Both the position numbers and the translations under genes were made by a program. DNA of 64,000 nt. It comes from Lachnospiraceae bacterium. Its GTDB lineage: Bacteria; Bacillota; Clostridia; Lachnospirales; Lachnospiraceae. Numbering within the stretch: the first letter of the stretch is position 1; the number at the start of each line of letters is the position of its first letter. Below, in pieces: positions 24,866 through 34,457 of the stretch. Under the pieces are notes generated by a model. It had not been told where the DNA came from. It ran no database searches and worked only from the letters and a program-made list of their open reading frames with translations. The DNA lies in NCBI GenBank assembly GCA_015258065.1, contig JABZIZ010000003.1:1-64000 (forward strand), in the 5' to 3' direction.

Positions 24866-24941
24866 ATCCTGCTCCAATCCGGGATGAACCCCTGTAAGTT
24901 GAGATATTATTTATTTTAACATGAAACAAGCCAAAAAACAT

Positions 24942-27239
24942 TCAAATTTTCTGAAGCTTTGCAAAGGCGGCATACATGATCTTCATCCCTGCCTGATCAA
25001 ACTGTACGGTCACCTTATAGTCTCTGGCTTCCCTGTCCAGTGCTTTCACTGTCCCTTCGCCAAATTTCACATGCCTTACCCGGTCTCCCACACGGTAAGA
25101 CGGCGTGGTTACCTGCGGAACCCCCTTGGAAAGAGCAGAAAAAGGCTTCTTTTTCAGGGGATGTAAAGAAGGCGACATCTTGGATTCCACCGGTCCCGTA
25201 TAAGAACCTGCCGCCGGTCTTTGCACCCGGTACGGAGCACTCTGTGAGAAATTCTGTGAAAAGCTCTGCGACATACCGGGGGAGGACAAAGGCATACGGT
25301 CAAGGAGGTCACCGGGAATCTCTTTCACAAAACGGCTGACCTGATGATACCTGGTTTCCCCTCTCACCATCCTGCTTCTTGCACAGGTCAGAATCAACTC
25401 TTTCTTTGCTCTGGTAATACCGACATACATCAGTCTTCGCTCTTCTTCCAGCGCATCCGGATCTTCCTCATCCGCGTTTGCTGACAGATAACTGGGGAAG
25501 AGTTCTTCCTCCATTCCTGCCAGATAGACAACGGGAAATTCCAGGCCCTTTGCGCTGTGAAGCGTCATCAGAAGCACCCTGTCGTCCTTTTCATCCGCCT
25601 CATCCAGATCTGCGACTAGGGCTACTTCCTCTAGAAATCCCGCCAGAGTCGCTTCTTCTGCATTCTCTTCATAAGCCACCGCCTTCGAGATCAATTCATC
25701 CACATTCGACAGTCGGTCGGCCTCTTCTTCCCCGGAAGCTTCCTCGTCATCTAACGATCTTAAGTAGGCAACCATATCCGTTTGGTCAATCAACTTCTTA
25801 AGAAATTCCGAAACGGAATATTCCCCCTCCATGGTGCGAAGCACACGGATCAGCGAAAGAAAATTCTGCACCTTTTTGAGCGTGCCTCCTGTCAGATACT
25901 CGTCTGCAGCAGATAAGGATTCAAAGAAAGAAATCCCCTTCTCTTGCGCATACTCCCTCACCTTTGCCACTGTAGTAGCACCGATCCCCCTCTTGGGTAC
26001 ATTGATGATTCTGGTGATTGCCAGCTCATCTCTCCCGTTATCCACGGTTTTCAAATAGGCCAGAATATCCTTGATTTCCCGTCTGGCATAGAAATTGACT
26101 CCCCCAATCAAGCGATAAGGGATCCCCTCTCTGACAAAAGCTTCTTCCAAAAGTCTGGACTGCGCATTGGTTCGGTAAAGAACCGCAAAGTCCTTATAAG
26201 AAAGTCCTCTCCCTCTCTGCCTGACCAGATCCCTGACAATAAAGGAAGCCTCCTCATAGGCTGTCCCTTCCTGATCAAAACGCAGCTTGTTTCCTGCTTC
26301 ATTTTGCGTCCAGAGAGTTTTGACCTTTCTCCCGGTATTATGCGCAATCACATGGTTTGCCGCCTTCAGAATATTCTGTGTCGAGCGGTAGTTTTGCTCC
26401 AGGCGAATGATCTTTGCATCCGGGTAACTCTTTTCAAAATCCAGTATGTTTCGAATATTGGCACCTCGAAAGCGATAGATGGATTGATCGTCATCACCGA
26501 CCACACAGAGATTTCGGTATTTTTTTGCCAAAAGATTGACAAAAGCAAACTGCGCATTGTTCGTGTCCTGATACTCATCCACCATGATGTAGCGAAAACG
26601 GTCCTGGTAATAGGATAAGACCTCCTCGTCCTGCCTGAGGAGCTGAACGGTATTGCAGATCAGGTCATCAAAATCCATAGCATTATCGCGTTTCAGAATC
26701 TCCTGATACGTCCGGTAGGCATCCGCCAGTTTGGGATGATCCGGGTTCGTCGAAATCATTTGCGCATAATCATCGCAGGAAATCAAACAGTTCTTGGCGT
26801 TTGAAACAGCAGAGCAGAACTGTCTCAATTTCAAAAAACGAGTTTCCAGCTGTCTTTCTTTTACAATTTGCTTCATCACAGCCCTTGCATCGTCGCTGTC
26901 ATAAATCGAAAAGCGACTGTCATAGCCGATCCGATCCGCAAATCTGCGCAAAATACGGACACAGGTGGCATGAAAGGTTGCAACCCAAATACTGCTCGCC
27001 TCCGATTGCACCGTGTTCAAAATCCGCTCCCTCATTTCCTTTGCGGCCTTATTGGTGAACGTAATGGCAAGGATGTTCCAGGGATTCACCCCGCAGCGAT
27101 CTACCAGATTCGCCGTTCTCACCGTTAGTACTCTTGTTTTTCCGCTCCCCGCTCCGGCTAAAATGAGCAAAGGACCTTCCGTTTGCCGTACCCCTTCTTC
27201 CTGCTCTTGATTGAGACCATCGTAGATATTCATGCCCAT
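24942..27239 (-). CDS. pcrA: ATP-dependent 3'-5' DNA helicase PcrA/UvrD
   Basis: Superfamily 1A helicase of 765 residues used in excision repair and removal of RecA or stalled polymerase. Motifs in order: Q-motif LNQEQEEGV, Walker A AGAGSGKTR, motif Ia TFTNKAAKEM, motif II DEYQDTN, motif III GDDDQSIY, motif IV LEQNYRS, motif V VLLMTLHSAKGLE and motif VI YVGITRAKKEL. The C-terminal tail ends in the Tudor-like RVRHVKFGEGTV module typical of PcrA rather than Rep. Length is normal. The ATG at 27239 is used (Met3 is an alternative). It lies downstream of the DUF1836 gene and upstream of the small acidic membrane protein. Confidence 0.97.
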   Translation of the reverse strand: MGMNIYDGLNQEQEEGVRQTEGPLLILAGAGSGKTRVLTVRTANLVDRCGVNPWNILAITFTNKAAKEMRERILNTVQSEASSIWVATFHATCVRILRRFADRIGYDSRFSIYDSDDARAVMKQIVKERQLETRFLKLRQFCSAVSNAKNCLISCDDYAQMISTNPDHPKLADAYRTYQEILKRDNAMDFDDLICNTVQLLRQDEEVLSYYQDRFRYIMVDEYQDTNNAQFAFVNLLAKKYRNLCVVGDDDQSIYRFRGANIRNILDFEKSYPDAKIIRLEQNYRSTQNILKAANHVIAHNTGRKVKTLWTQNEAGNKLRFDQEGTAYEEASFIVRDLVRQRGRGLSYKDFAVLYRTNAQSRLLEEAFVREGIPYRLIGGVNFYARREIKDILAYLKTVDNGRDELAITRIINVPKRGIGATTVAKVREYAQEKGISFFESLSAADEYLTGGTLKKVQNFLSLIRVLRTMEGEYSVSEFLKKLIDQTDMVAYLRSLDDEEASGEEEADRLSNVDELISKAVAYEENAEEATLAGFLEEVALVADLDEADEKDDRVLLMTLHSAKGLEFPVVYLAGMEEELFPSYLSANADEEDPDALEEERRLMYVGITRAKKELILTCARSRMVRGETRYHQVSRFVKEIPGDLLDRMPLSSPGMSQSFSQNFSQSAPYRVQRPAAGSYTGPVESKMSPSLHPLKKKPFSALSKGVPQVTTPSYRVGDRVRHVKFGEGTVKALDREARDYKVTVQFDQAGMKIMYAAFAKLQKI

Positions 27240-27298
27240 TCCCGTTTCGAATCAACCCCCATCTTTCTCTGTTCCTTTTGTAACTGTGCTTGCATTGT

Positions 27299-27338
27299 CT
27301 ATTTATTCCTATGCTTATCTATTTATTCCTATGCTTAT
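27299..27338. repeat. Perfect 20-bp direct tandem duplication over a stop codon
   Basis: Two identical 20-bp copies (27299-27318 and 27319-27338). The right copy contains the last codons and the TAG stop of the DUF1836 gene (minus strand), so the gene's end is repeated just downstream of itself. Confidence 0.95.
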
Positions 27339-27978
27339 CGTGTCGTCTTTCTTTTTCCGCTTCTTTCTCTTCCGCTCTTTTCCGCTCATCCTCCATTGCA
27401 AAAGCATCCAACATCTTCTGAATCATATATTGTTTGCAATAGCTGTCATAGGCCAGCATACAAATAAAGGCAAACATCTGCATCCGGTCTTTTTTTTCTT
27501 CCTCAACATCGAGAAAAGAAGCCCTTGCCTTTCCATAAGCTCTTCGAATGTCCGCAAAGGTGGAATCCGCTTCGCTTCCTGCCATCTGCCTGACGCTCTT
27601 ATAAATATTGCTTAAGGTGAACGGCTCTGTATCACTGATATGAAATTGTTCTTTTAACGGTTTAAGGAGCGTTCCGATATCATGAATGGAAATCAGATTT
27701 TTCATGTAAAAAATCAGGATCAGTAGGATAATATGATCTTTCGAATACCGTTTTCTCACCGGAGGTGGAAGCAAGTCATTCTTGGCATAATTGTTAATCA
27801 TAGTCTTGGTTAAAACCTTATCGGTCTCCGGATGCCTGCATACCTCTCGCAGTCCCTCATCCATGAAGGTGGTTAACTGATCCATGTACAGATCGAGATT
27901 GGGAATATCCCCCGTCCGAATCCCCTTCGAACTTTGAATTTCTGATAAAATCTGCTCGAATAATTCATCCGTATTCAT
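27319..27978 (-). CDS. DUF1836 domain protein (MerR-like regulator candidate)
   Basis: A cytosolic protein of 219 residues of the DUF1836 family, common in Lachnospiraceae and lactic acid bacteria. The N-terminal half has the family core: DQLTTFMDEGLREVCRHPE, then LTKTMINNYAKNDLLPPPVRKRYSKDHIILLILIFYMK, which looks like a MerR-type helix-turn-helix with its wing. A helical C-terminal part (about 115-190) follows, ending in a highly charged tail (ERKRAEEKEAEKERRHDK). DNA binding is likely from fold resemblance, but no target is known. A 20-bp duplication overlaps its stop. It lies between recN and pcrA in the same orientation. Confidence 0.85.
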   Translation of the reverse strand: MNTDELFEQILSEIQSSKGIRTGDIPNLDLYMDQLTTFMDEGLREVCRHPETDKVLTKTMINNYAKNDLLPPPVRKRYSKDHIILLILIFYMKNLISIHDIGTLLKPLKEQFHISDTEPFTLSNIYKSVRQMAGSEADSTFADIRRAYGKARASFLDVEEEKKDRMQMFAFICMLAYDSYCKQYMIQKMLDAFAMEDERKRAEEKEAEKERRHDKHRNK

Positions 27979-28050
27979 TGTCTTAGCCTCTGCCGGTAGC
28001 GATCCTTCCTGTCATCCATCCCACAGCTGTTGCCTTCTTCTCGATTCCCC

Positions 28051-28082
28051 GTTTCCATTTAAGCCTGTTTCCATTTAAGCCT
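28051..28082. repeat. Perfect 16-bp direct tandem duplication at the recN stop
   Basis: Two identical adjacent copies of a 16-bp unit (28051-28066, 28067-28082). The copy nearer recN carries its TAA stop; the other repeats it in the downstream spacer. Confidence 0.95.
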
Positions 28083-29757
28083 TAGAAGACAGTGCCTGGA
28101 TGCGCATCTCCCTTGCGTTCTCCAGTGCAGACTCTGAAATCTTGTCTGCACCGAGAAGTCTGGCAAGTTCTCTTGTGCTCCCCTCCTCATCCAATTCACC
28201 GATGGTCGTCACACTTCGACCGTTTTGCATTTTCTTTTCTATATAAAAATGTTCGTCTGCCATAGAAGCGATCTGCGGAAGATGGGTAATACAAATCACC
28301 TGCCTTCCCTTGGCAAGGAGTCCCAACTTTTGCGAAATCTTCCACGCCGTTCTGCCGCTGATCCCTGCGTCGATTTCATCAAAAATCATCGTATCAATCT
28401 CTTCTTTCCCTGCAAACACCGTCTTCAGCGCAAGCATAATCCGGGATAATTCTCCTCCACTGGCAATTTTCTGCAGAGGCCTTGTCTCCTCTCCCGGATT
28501 GAGAGAAATCATAAACTCCGCTTCATCGAATCCGTTTCCCGAAAGCCGCTCGGGATCGCTTAGAACCCGAACCTCAAACGCCACCTCCGTAAAATTCAGT
28601 TCCAGCAGCGCCTTCTTCATCTTAGACGATAGTTCCTTGGACGCCTTCTTCCGGCAGTTGGAAATCTCCTGTGCAAGCAAAAGCGCTTCCCTTTTCTTCT
28701 TCTCCGTCCGCTCTTCCATTTCCTTTAAAAAGGCTTCCAGGTTCTGTAATTTGTAGAGCGACTTCCTCCGCTCTTCCAAATACGCAGCCACTTCCTCCAA
28801 AGAAGAGCCGTATTTGTCCTTCAAATGATTTAGGAGGTTTAATCGATCCTCCGTCTCCGAAAAATCCGTTTCATCAAATTCCAGATCGGATAAATAACCG
28901 GAGAGACCGCGGGTGAAATCATTGAGAAGATCCTCGATATCCGTGAGCTGTTCCGTGAAGGCATTCACCTGATCATCATAAGCGGAAACCGAAGAAAGCA
29001 GACGAATGGCGGAAGAGATATTGGCGGACACATTCCCCCCTCCGTCTTCTTCCACAAGAGAAAAGGCTTCTCCTGCCGCCTGCGCAATTTTTCTGGCATG
29101 CAACATCTTATGGTATCTGGCCTCTAAACGCTCGTCTTCTCCCTCTTCGGGCGCCGCATTTTCAATTTCCTCTACTTCATAGGCTGCCAGATCCGCCTCT
29201 CTTTTCCTGTCCTGTTCCTCTAAATGGCTACTCTCCAGTTCTCTCTTCCCTTCCAGATAATCCCGGTAGCAAACAGAAAGTTTTTCTTTCAGTGCGATCA
29301 TGTGATCGCCGGCATAATCATCCAGAATCTCCAGATGTTTCTGTTTGTGTAAAAGAATCTGGTTATCATGCTGCCCGTGAATACTGATGAGGTGCTGCGA
29401 CAATTCCTGCAGCTGTTTCATGGTAACCGTTTCCCCGTTGATGCGTGATATGCTGCGCGAAGTCGTCATTTTTCTCTGGATCAGGATCTCGCCGTTTTCT
29501 TCGATCGGCAGTTCCATCTTTCTCAAACAGGCAAGCGCTTCCTCTTCTGCAGAAAAAACAAGCTCAACCAATGCGGAATCTTCTCCCTCACGGATCAAGC
29601 TTTTATCTGCCTTTCCTCCGAGTGCAAGATTGACACTTCCAATAATCACACTCTTGCCGGCACCGGTTTCTCCGGTCAGGATGTTAAGCCCCCTCCCAAA
29701 TTCAATCTCCTGTTCCTGAATCAGGGCAAGGTTTTTGACGTGTATGCTCAGTAACAT
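28075..29757 (-). CDS. recN: DNA repair protein RecN
   Basis: SMC-like ATPase of 560 residues acting early in double-strand break repair. N-terminal Walker A GETGAGKSVI follows the LNILT strand; two coiled-coil arms (about 150-230 and 300-370) flank the hinge region; the C-terminal half carries the ABC signature SGGELSRIMLALK, Walker B MIFDEIDAGISG and the ICITHLPQIA switch. Length is normal. ATG at 29757 is chosen; the GTG 12 bases upstream is an alternative. In Clostridia recN usually follows argR and nadK; here it follows nadK directly, with 110 bp between and no argR. Confidence 0.97.
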   Translation of the reverse strand: MLLSIHVKNLALIQEQEIEFGRGLNILTGETGAGKSVIIGSVNLALGGKADKSLIREGEDSALVELVFSAEEEALACLRKMELPIEENGEILIQRKMTTSRSISRINGETVTMKQLQELSQHLISIHGQHDNQILLHKQKHLEILDDYAGDHMIALKEKLSVCYRDYLEGKRELESSHLEEQDRKREADLAAYEVEEIENAAPEEGEDERLEARYHKMLHARKIAQAAGEAFSLVEEDGGGNVSANISSAIRLLSSVSAYDDQVNAFTEQLTDIEDLLNDFTRGLSGYLSDLEFDETDFSETEDRLNLLNHLKDKYGSSLEEVAAYLEERRKSLYKLQNLEAFLKEMEERTEKKKREALLLAQEISNCRKKASKELSSKMKKALLELNFTEVAFEVRVLSDPERLSGNGFDEAEFMISLNPGEETRPLQKIASGGELSRIMLALKTVFAGKEEIDTMIFDEIDAGISGRTAWKISQKLGLLAKGRQVICITHLPQIASMADEHFYIEKKMQNGRSVTTIGELDEEGSTRELARLLGADKISESALENAREMRIQALSSKA

Positions 29758-29867
29758 CTTCTCACCCACTCCCTTTCCTTTGTCAAAAGTTTGGGACTCC
29801 CCAATCGGGAAATCAGCGATAGCTTCCCATGTTGCGATCTCCTAATACAATCCCCGCTGCAATTCCC

Positions 29868-30728
29868 TTATGCCATTTTTTTCTGTAAGATTTCCAAAAA
29901 ACTGATTTCGCGCAATCGGATCAATTTCGTCATCTGCAGAGAACCGGAGATCAGAATCCGGGCACCGGTGGTGATTTTTCTTCCCTCCGTCCCATCAAAG
30001 CTCACTTCCGAAATCTGCTCCTGACCGGTAGAAGAAGGAAGCTGTTCGATTTCCACTCTGCGATCCGCCGATAAAACGATACTCCGATTGGTCAGGGTAT
30101 GCGGACAGATTGGCGTAATGAGGAGCATTCTCGCCTGTGGTTCTACAATAGGTCCTCCGGCAGACATATTATAGCCGGTGGAGCCGGTCGGCGTAGAGAC
30201 AATGATGCCATCCGCCTGATAATCCTTTAAAAACTTCCCGTTGATTTTGATGCGATAGGAGTTGGCTGTAATAGAACCGTATCTCGCAATCACGATGTCA
30301 TTCAGCGCATTGGCCGACTCCACTTCTTCTCCTGCTCCTGATGCGGACATGATTTTTCCGCAAAGTTGCATCCGCTCTTCCACCTCATAAGCACCGGATA
30401 AAAGTCTCTGAAGTGCCTCCTCAATCCGGCTTCTTTCGATTTCCGCCAGATATCCGATGGTTCCAAGATTGATTCCCAGCAGGGGAATATCCCGCCCGTA
30501 CACATCTCCTGCCGCCTCTAACATGGTTCCGTCTCCCCCAATGACAATGCAGCATTTTGTCTCCTGGGGAACTTCATAAATAAAACGACCACCCACATTA
30601 CGGAATTTGGCGACATGGCAAGTTCTCCCTGCCTGCATCAGGAACTGGCGGACCTGCTCCGTGACCTCATGCTCCGGGTCTTTGTAATTATTTGTAATGA
30701 TGCAAAATTCATCTAATTGAGCACTCAT
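29868..30728 (-). CDS. nadK: NAD kinase
   Basis: Phosphorylates NAD to NADP with ATP in the cytosol. It has 286 residues from the ATG at 30728; a GTG at 30752 would give 294 residues. Diagnostic motifs: GGDGTMLEAA (the GGDG phosphate-binding motif), LGINLGTIGYLAE, ANALNDIVI, and STPTGSTGYNMSAGGPIV near the active site. Length fits the Gram-positive NadK group. It lies 55 bp downstream of tlyA in the ispA-dxs-tlyA-nadK-recN run; no ribosome site is strong at either start, so translation may be coupled weakly to tlyA. Confidence 0.95.
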   Translation of the reverse strand: MSAQLDEFCIITNNYKDPEHEVTEQVRQFLMQAGRTCHVAKFRNVGGRFIYEVPQETKCCIVIGGDGTMLEAAGDVYGRDIPLLGINLGTIGYLAEIERSRIEEALQRLLSGAYEVEERMQLCGKIMSASGAGEEVESANALNDIVIARYGSITANSYRIKINGKFLKDYQADGIIVSTPTGSTGYNMSAGGPIVEPQARMLLITPICPHTLTNRSIVLSADRRVEIEQLPSSTGQEQISEVSFDGTEGRKITTGARILISGSLQMTKLIRLREISFLEILQKKMA

Positions 30729-30783
30729 ATTATCATTTGGATTCGCCTTCACCAGGCGGAGTGATGGTCTTCTCTTCCTGTGT

Positions 30784-31590
30784 CTAAAGAGAGCTGTGTG
30801 CCGTTTCCACGATTTCCCTGATTCGTCCGTCTCCGATCTGCGCTTCCCCGATTCCGTCTTTTTTCAGATCTAAAAGATATTCAATGTTGCCCTCCGGTCC
30901 CCTGATCGGCGAAAAATCCAGTCCAAGGACAGAAAAGCCCACCTCACAGGCGAAAGCGGCCACTTTTGCAATCACTTCTTCATGAACGGTTTTGTCCCTG
31001 ACGACGCCTTTCTTTCCTACCTTGTCTTTCCCCGCCTCAAACTGAGGTTTAATGAGACAGACCATCTCTCCGCCTGAATTTAGGATTTCCCATGCAGGCG
31101 GTAAGATCCTGGTCAGTGAAATAAAAGACACGTCACAGGAAGCAAAATCAATGGGATCCGGGATATCCTCCGGGGAGAGATAGCGAAAATTGGTCTTTTC
31201 CATACAAACCACCCGGGGATCCTGACGAAGTTTCCAGGCAAACTGCCCGTAGCCGACATCAATCGCATATACTTTGGCTGCTCCGTTTTGCAGCATACAG
31301 TCCGTGAAACCTCCGGTAGAAGCGCCGATATCCATACAGGTTTTTCCAATAAGATCAATGGAGAAGACCGGCAATGCTTTCTCCAGTTTATATCCCCCCC
31401 TGCTTACGTAACGCTGCATCTCTCCATGGATTTCGATTTTATTTGCCTGTTCTTCCGAAACCTGGCATCCGGGCTTATCCTCCCTTTCACCATCCACAAA
31501 GACCTTTCCCTCCATGATGAGAGCCTTCGCCTTTTCCCTGGACAGACCGGGAATCTGACCTGTTAAAAGAATATCCAGACGCTGTTTCAT
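30784..31590 (-). CDS. tlyA: TlyA family rRNA 2'-O-methyltransferase
   Basis: Protein of 268 residues with an N-terminal S4 RNA-binding domain (RLDILLTGQIPGLSREKAKALI) and an FtsJ-type SAM methyltransferase domain: MDIGASTGGFTDCML is SAM motif I, then DVSFISL and MVCLIKPQFEAGK. In mycobacteria TlyA 2'-O-methylates 16S and 23S rRNA and affects capreomycin sensitivity; clostridial relatives are assumed to methylate rRNA too. The ATG at 31590 overlaps the dxs stop (ATGA) and has AAGGA upstream, so the GTG 6 bases further up is rejected. It sits between dxs and nadK, the usual Clostridia context. Confidence 0.95.
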   Translation of the reverse strand: MKQRLDILLTGQIPGLSREKAKALIMEGKVFVDGEREDKPGCQVSEEQANKIEIHGEMQRYVSRGGYKLEKALPVFSIDLIGKTCMDIGASTGGFTDCMLQNGAAKVYAIDVGYGQFAWKLRQDPRVVCMEKTNFRYLSPEDIPDPIDFASCDVSFISLTRILPPAWEILNSGGEMVCLIKPQFEAGKDKVGKKGVVRDKTVHEEVIAKVAAFACEVGFSVLGLDFSPIRGPEGNIEYLLDLKKDGIGEAQIGDGRIREIVETAHSSL

Positions 31591-33452
31591 CTCCACTTTT
31601 CCTTCAGAGCAAAAAGAATCCTCTCTGTAATGGATGGTCCATCCATTTTCAGTTTCTGTTTTAATAGCTCCGGGCTGCCATGTGTCACAAAGGTATCGGG
31701 AATCGCAATCTGAAGCACCTCACAGGATACATGCAGACCGTCTACATATTCTCTAACCTGAGACCCGAAACCGCCGGTAACCACATTTTCTTCCATGGTC
31801 ACAATCAGGGTATGCTGCTTCACGACCTCCGATAAAAAAGCAAAATCCAGTGGTTTCGCAAAACGGGCATTGGCCAAGGAACAGGATAGCCCCCTCTCTT
31901 TCAAGCTCCTACGGACATCTTCCGCCGTTTTCACCATGCTTCCCAGCGCAAAAAGGAGTATGTCCTTTTCCTGCACAATTGGCTCCGCACGCCCCAACTC
32001 AATCGGTGCCCGGAACGCTTCCAACCCACTATACGCCTCTCCCCTGGCATAACGAATGGCAATGGGTCCGTCAAATTTTACGGCAAACTTCATCATGTCG
32101 GAAAGCTCCCACTTGTTCTTAGGCGCCATCACCGTCATATTCGGCATCGAGGTTAGATAAGAAAGATCAAAAATACCTTGATGCGTTTCTCCATCCGCCC
32201 CTACCAGCCCCGCGCGGTCAATGGCAAAGACCACCGGCAGTTTTTGCAGGCAGACGTCTTCGATCAGCTGGTCGTAGGCTCTTTGCAGGAAGCTGGAATA
32301 AACCGCAAACACGGGTCGAAATCCCCCTAAGGCAAGGCCTGCACAGAAGGCGACCGCATGTTGCTCTGCAATACCCACATCAAAAAAACGATCCGGAAAT
32401 TTATTGCAGAAACGTTTCAACCCAGTTCCCTCCGACATGGCCGCTGTCACGGCAACCACCTTCGGATTCCTCATCCCCAGTTTAAACATCACGGTCGAAA
32501 AAATGTCCTGATAGGCAGCGGTACTGCGATGGTTTGTAGGTACTCCATTATCAATGCGGTACGGTTCCGTTCCATGAAAGCGCGCAGGATGATTCTCTGC
32601 AGGAGCAAAGCCTTTTCCCTTCTTGGTGATCACATGAATGATCACCGCCTTCGGCACCTTTCGGGCTTCTGAAAACACATGGGAAAGCGTCCGGATGTCA
32701 TGACCGTCCACCGGTCCAAGATAAGTGATCCCCAAATTTTCAAAGAACATTCCAGGAACAAAGAGTTGTTTAAAGCTATTTTTGATTCGCTGGATCCCGC
32801 TGATCATTCGACTCCGATGTCTAGTATCCAGGCTCTTATACACATCTCTCTTTAAATTCAGGTACCCCTGCATCGTTCTGACATCGTCCAAGTAGTGCTT
32901 CATCCCTCCCGTATTTTCCGAAATGGACATGTCATTGTCATTCAGGATAATGATGAAATTGGTGTTCAACTTGGCGGCATTATTCAAAGCTTCATAAGCC
33001 ATTCCCCCCGTCAGTGCTCCGTCACCGATCACGGAAACAATGGTGTTGCTCTTCTGTGCCAGATCCCTTGCGCAGACCAGACCCAGTCCTGCTGAAATGG
33101 AATCCGAGGCGTGCCCGGTTTCAAAAACATCCGTCTCGCTTTCCTTCTTTTTGGGGAAACCGCTTAGCCCGCCGTACTGTCTCAGGTGTTCAAAACCCTC
33201 TTTTCTTCCTGTCAAAATCTTATGCGTATAGCTCTGATGCCCCACATCCCAGATAATCTTGTCATCCGGAAGATTGAGGACCCGGTGCAAAGCGATGGTA
33301 AGTTCCACTGTCCCCAGATTGGAGGCCAAATGCCCACCTGTGACACTGATTTTCTCAATCAGAAAAGAACGGATTTCGGCTGCTAATGAATCCAATTCAT
33401 TTTCAGGAATTTTTTTAACATCGTTGGTCTGTTTGATCGAATCCAGTATCAT
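31587..33452 (-). CDS. dxs: 1-deoxy-D-xylulose-5-phosphate synthase
   Basis: Thiamine-diphosphate enzyme of 621 residues joining pyruvate and glyceraldehyde 3-phosphate, the first step of the MEP isoprenoid pathway and a source for thiamine and pyridoxal. Seen: GGHLASNLGTVELT with the conserved histidine, the TPP motif from GDGALTGGMAYEALNNA to IILNDN, DVGIAEQHAVAFCAGLA with the catalytic glutamate, and the C-terminal transketolase-like domain ending in VVTGGFGSQV. Length is usual. Its stop overlaps tlyA and it starts 27 bp after the ispA gene, consistent with an isoprenoid-centred operon. Confidence 0.98.
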   Translation of the reverse strand: MILDSIKQTNDVKKIPENELDSLAAEIRSFLIEKISVTGGHLASNLGTVELTIALHRVLNLPDDKIIWDVGHQSYTHKILTGRKEGFEHLRQYGGLSGFPKKKESETDVFETGHASDSISAGLGLVCARDLAQKSNTIVSVIGDGALTGGMAYEALNNAAKLNTNFIIILNDNDMSISENTGGMKHYLDDVRTMQGYLNLKRDVYKSLDTRHRSRMISGIQRIKNSFKQLFVPGMFFENLGITYLGPVDGHDIRTLSHVFSEARKVPKAVIIHVITKKGKGFAPAENHPARFHGTEPYRIDNGVPTNHRSTAAYQDIFSTVMFKLGMRNPKVVAVTAAMSEGTGLKRFCNKFPDRFFDVGIAEQHAVAFCAGLALGGFRPVFAVYSSFLQRAYDQLIEDVCLQKLPVVFAIDRAGLVGADGETHQGIFDLSYLTSMPNMTVMAPKNKWELSDMMKFAVKFDGPIAIRYARGEAYSGLEAFRAPIELGRAEPIVQEKDILLFALGSMVKTAEDVRRSLKERGLSCSLANARFAKPLDFAFLSEVVKQHTLIVTMEENVVTGGFGSQVREYVDGLHVSCEVLQIAIPDTFVTHGSPELLKQKLKMDGPSITERILFALKEKWR

Positions 33453-33479
33453 CCCAATCTCCTATTTGCTGTCTGAAAT

Positions 33480-34412
33480 TTACTTTTGCCTTGCGATCAA
33501 AAAATGGATGAGATCAATCAAGAAAGAATCTTTTTCAGCACCCTGTTCCATCAGAAGGGCAGCCGCATCATCGGAAAGTTTCTTGACCTTTTTTTCGGAT
33601 GCGGAAAGGCCGTAAAGGCTGACACAGGTCAACTTTTCGTTCTTTTCATCCGAGCCAATGGGTTTTCCAAGTGTCTTTTCATTTCCGGTAATGTCCAGAA
33701 TATCATCCTGCATTTGGAAAGCCAGTCCCACCTTCGAACCAACCTGCTCCATGCTGTCCACCTGCTCTTTGGTTGCTCCCGCAAGAAGAGCGCCGATCAT
33801 CAAAGAGGATTCAATCATTGCCGCCGTCTTGTGCTCGTGGATGTAAAGCAGAGTTTCCTCTGCCTGCTTTTCATCCGCCAGCAGCGCTTGATCATGCTCC
33901 GCATACAAATCTGCCCCTTGTCCTCCAACCATTCCGTAAATACCCGCTTTACCGGCCAGAATCCGAAGTGCAGAAATGACACGCTCCGTTTCGGCACTAT
34001 TCCCCGCTGCAGCAAAGGAAAGCAGAGCCGTTTCAAAAGCAAAATTGAGCAGCCCGTCTCCTGCAAGAGTCGCCATTCCCGCTCCGTACACCGCATGTGT
34101 GGTCTTTCTCCCCCTCCGGTACAGATCATTATCCATCGCAGGGAGATCATCGTGGACCAGGGAATAGGTATGGATCATCTCAATGGCAGCCATGAATGGA
34201 TGCAGGAGATCCCTATTTTCTCCATGAAACAATTCAAAGGAAGACTCCATCAAGACCGGGCGCAATCTTTTTCCGCCGGATAAGACGCTGTAATTCATCG
34301 CCTGTACCACATTTAAACAGAAAGAGGCTTCTTCCTCCTTTGGAAGATAAGTGGTTAAAACCTTCTCTGCCCTTCGCACACGCTCATGCAGCTGTCTGTC
34401 GAACTCTTTCAT
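33480..34412 (-). CDS. ispA: Polyprenyl (farnesyl/geranyl) diphosphate synthase
   Basis: Short-chain trans-prenyl transferase of 310 residues. It condenses isopentenyl diphosphate with allylic diphosphates to make C15 (or C10) diphosphate for undecaprenyl and quinone synthesis. The two aspartate-rich motifs are present: DDLPAMDND (first, flanked by SLVHDD) and DDILD (second), with GGKRLRP near the substrate site. Length and the gene order xseB-ispA-dxs are as in other Firmicutes. Final chain length cannot be read from sequence. It starts 45 bp after xseB. Confidence 0.95.
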   Translation of the reverse strand: MKEFDRQLHERVRRAEKVLTTYLPKEEEASFCLNVVQAMNYSVLSGGKRLRPVLMESSFELFHGENRDLLHPFMAAIEMIHTYSLVHDDLPAMDNDLYRRGRKTTHAVYGAGMATLAGDGLLNFAFETALLSFAAAGNSAETERVISALRILAGKAGIYGMVGGQGADLYAEHDQALLADEKQAEETLLYIHEHKTAAMIESSLMIGALLAGATKEQVDSMEQVGSKVGLAFQMQDDILDITGNEKTLGKPIGSDEKNEKLTCVSLYGLSASEKKVKKLSDDAAALLMEQGAEKDSFLIDLIHFLIARQK

Positions 34413-34457
34413 CTTGCATGACCTCCTGTCTCTTCAATCCATTTTCCTTGACACATC

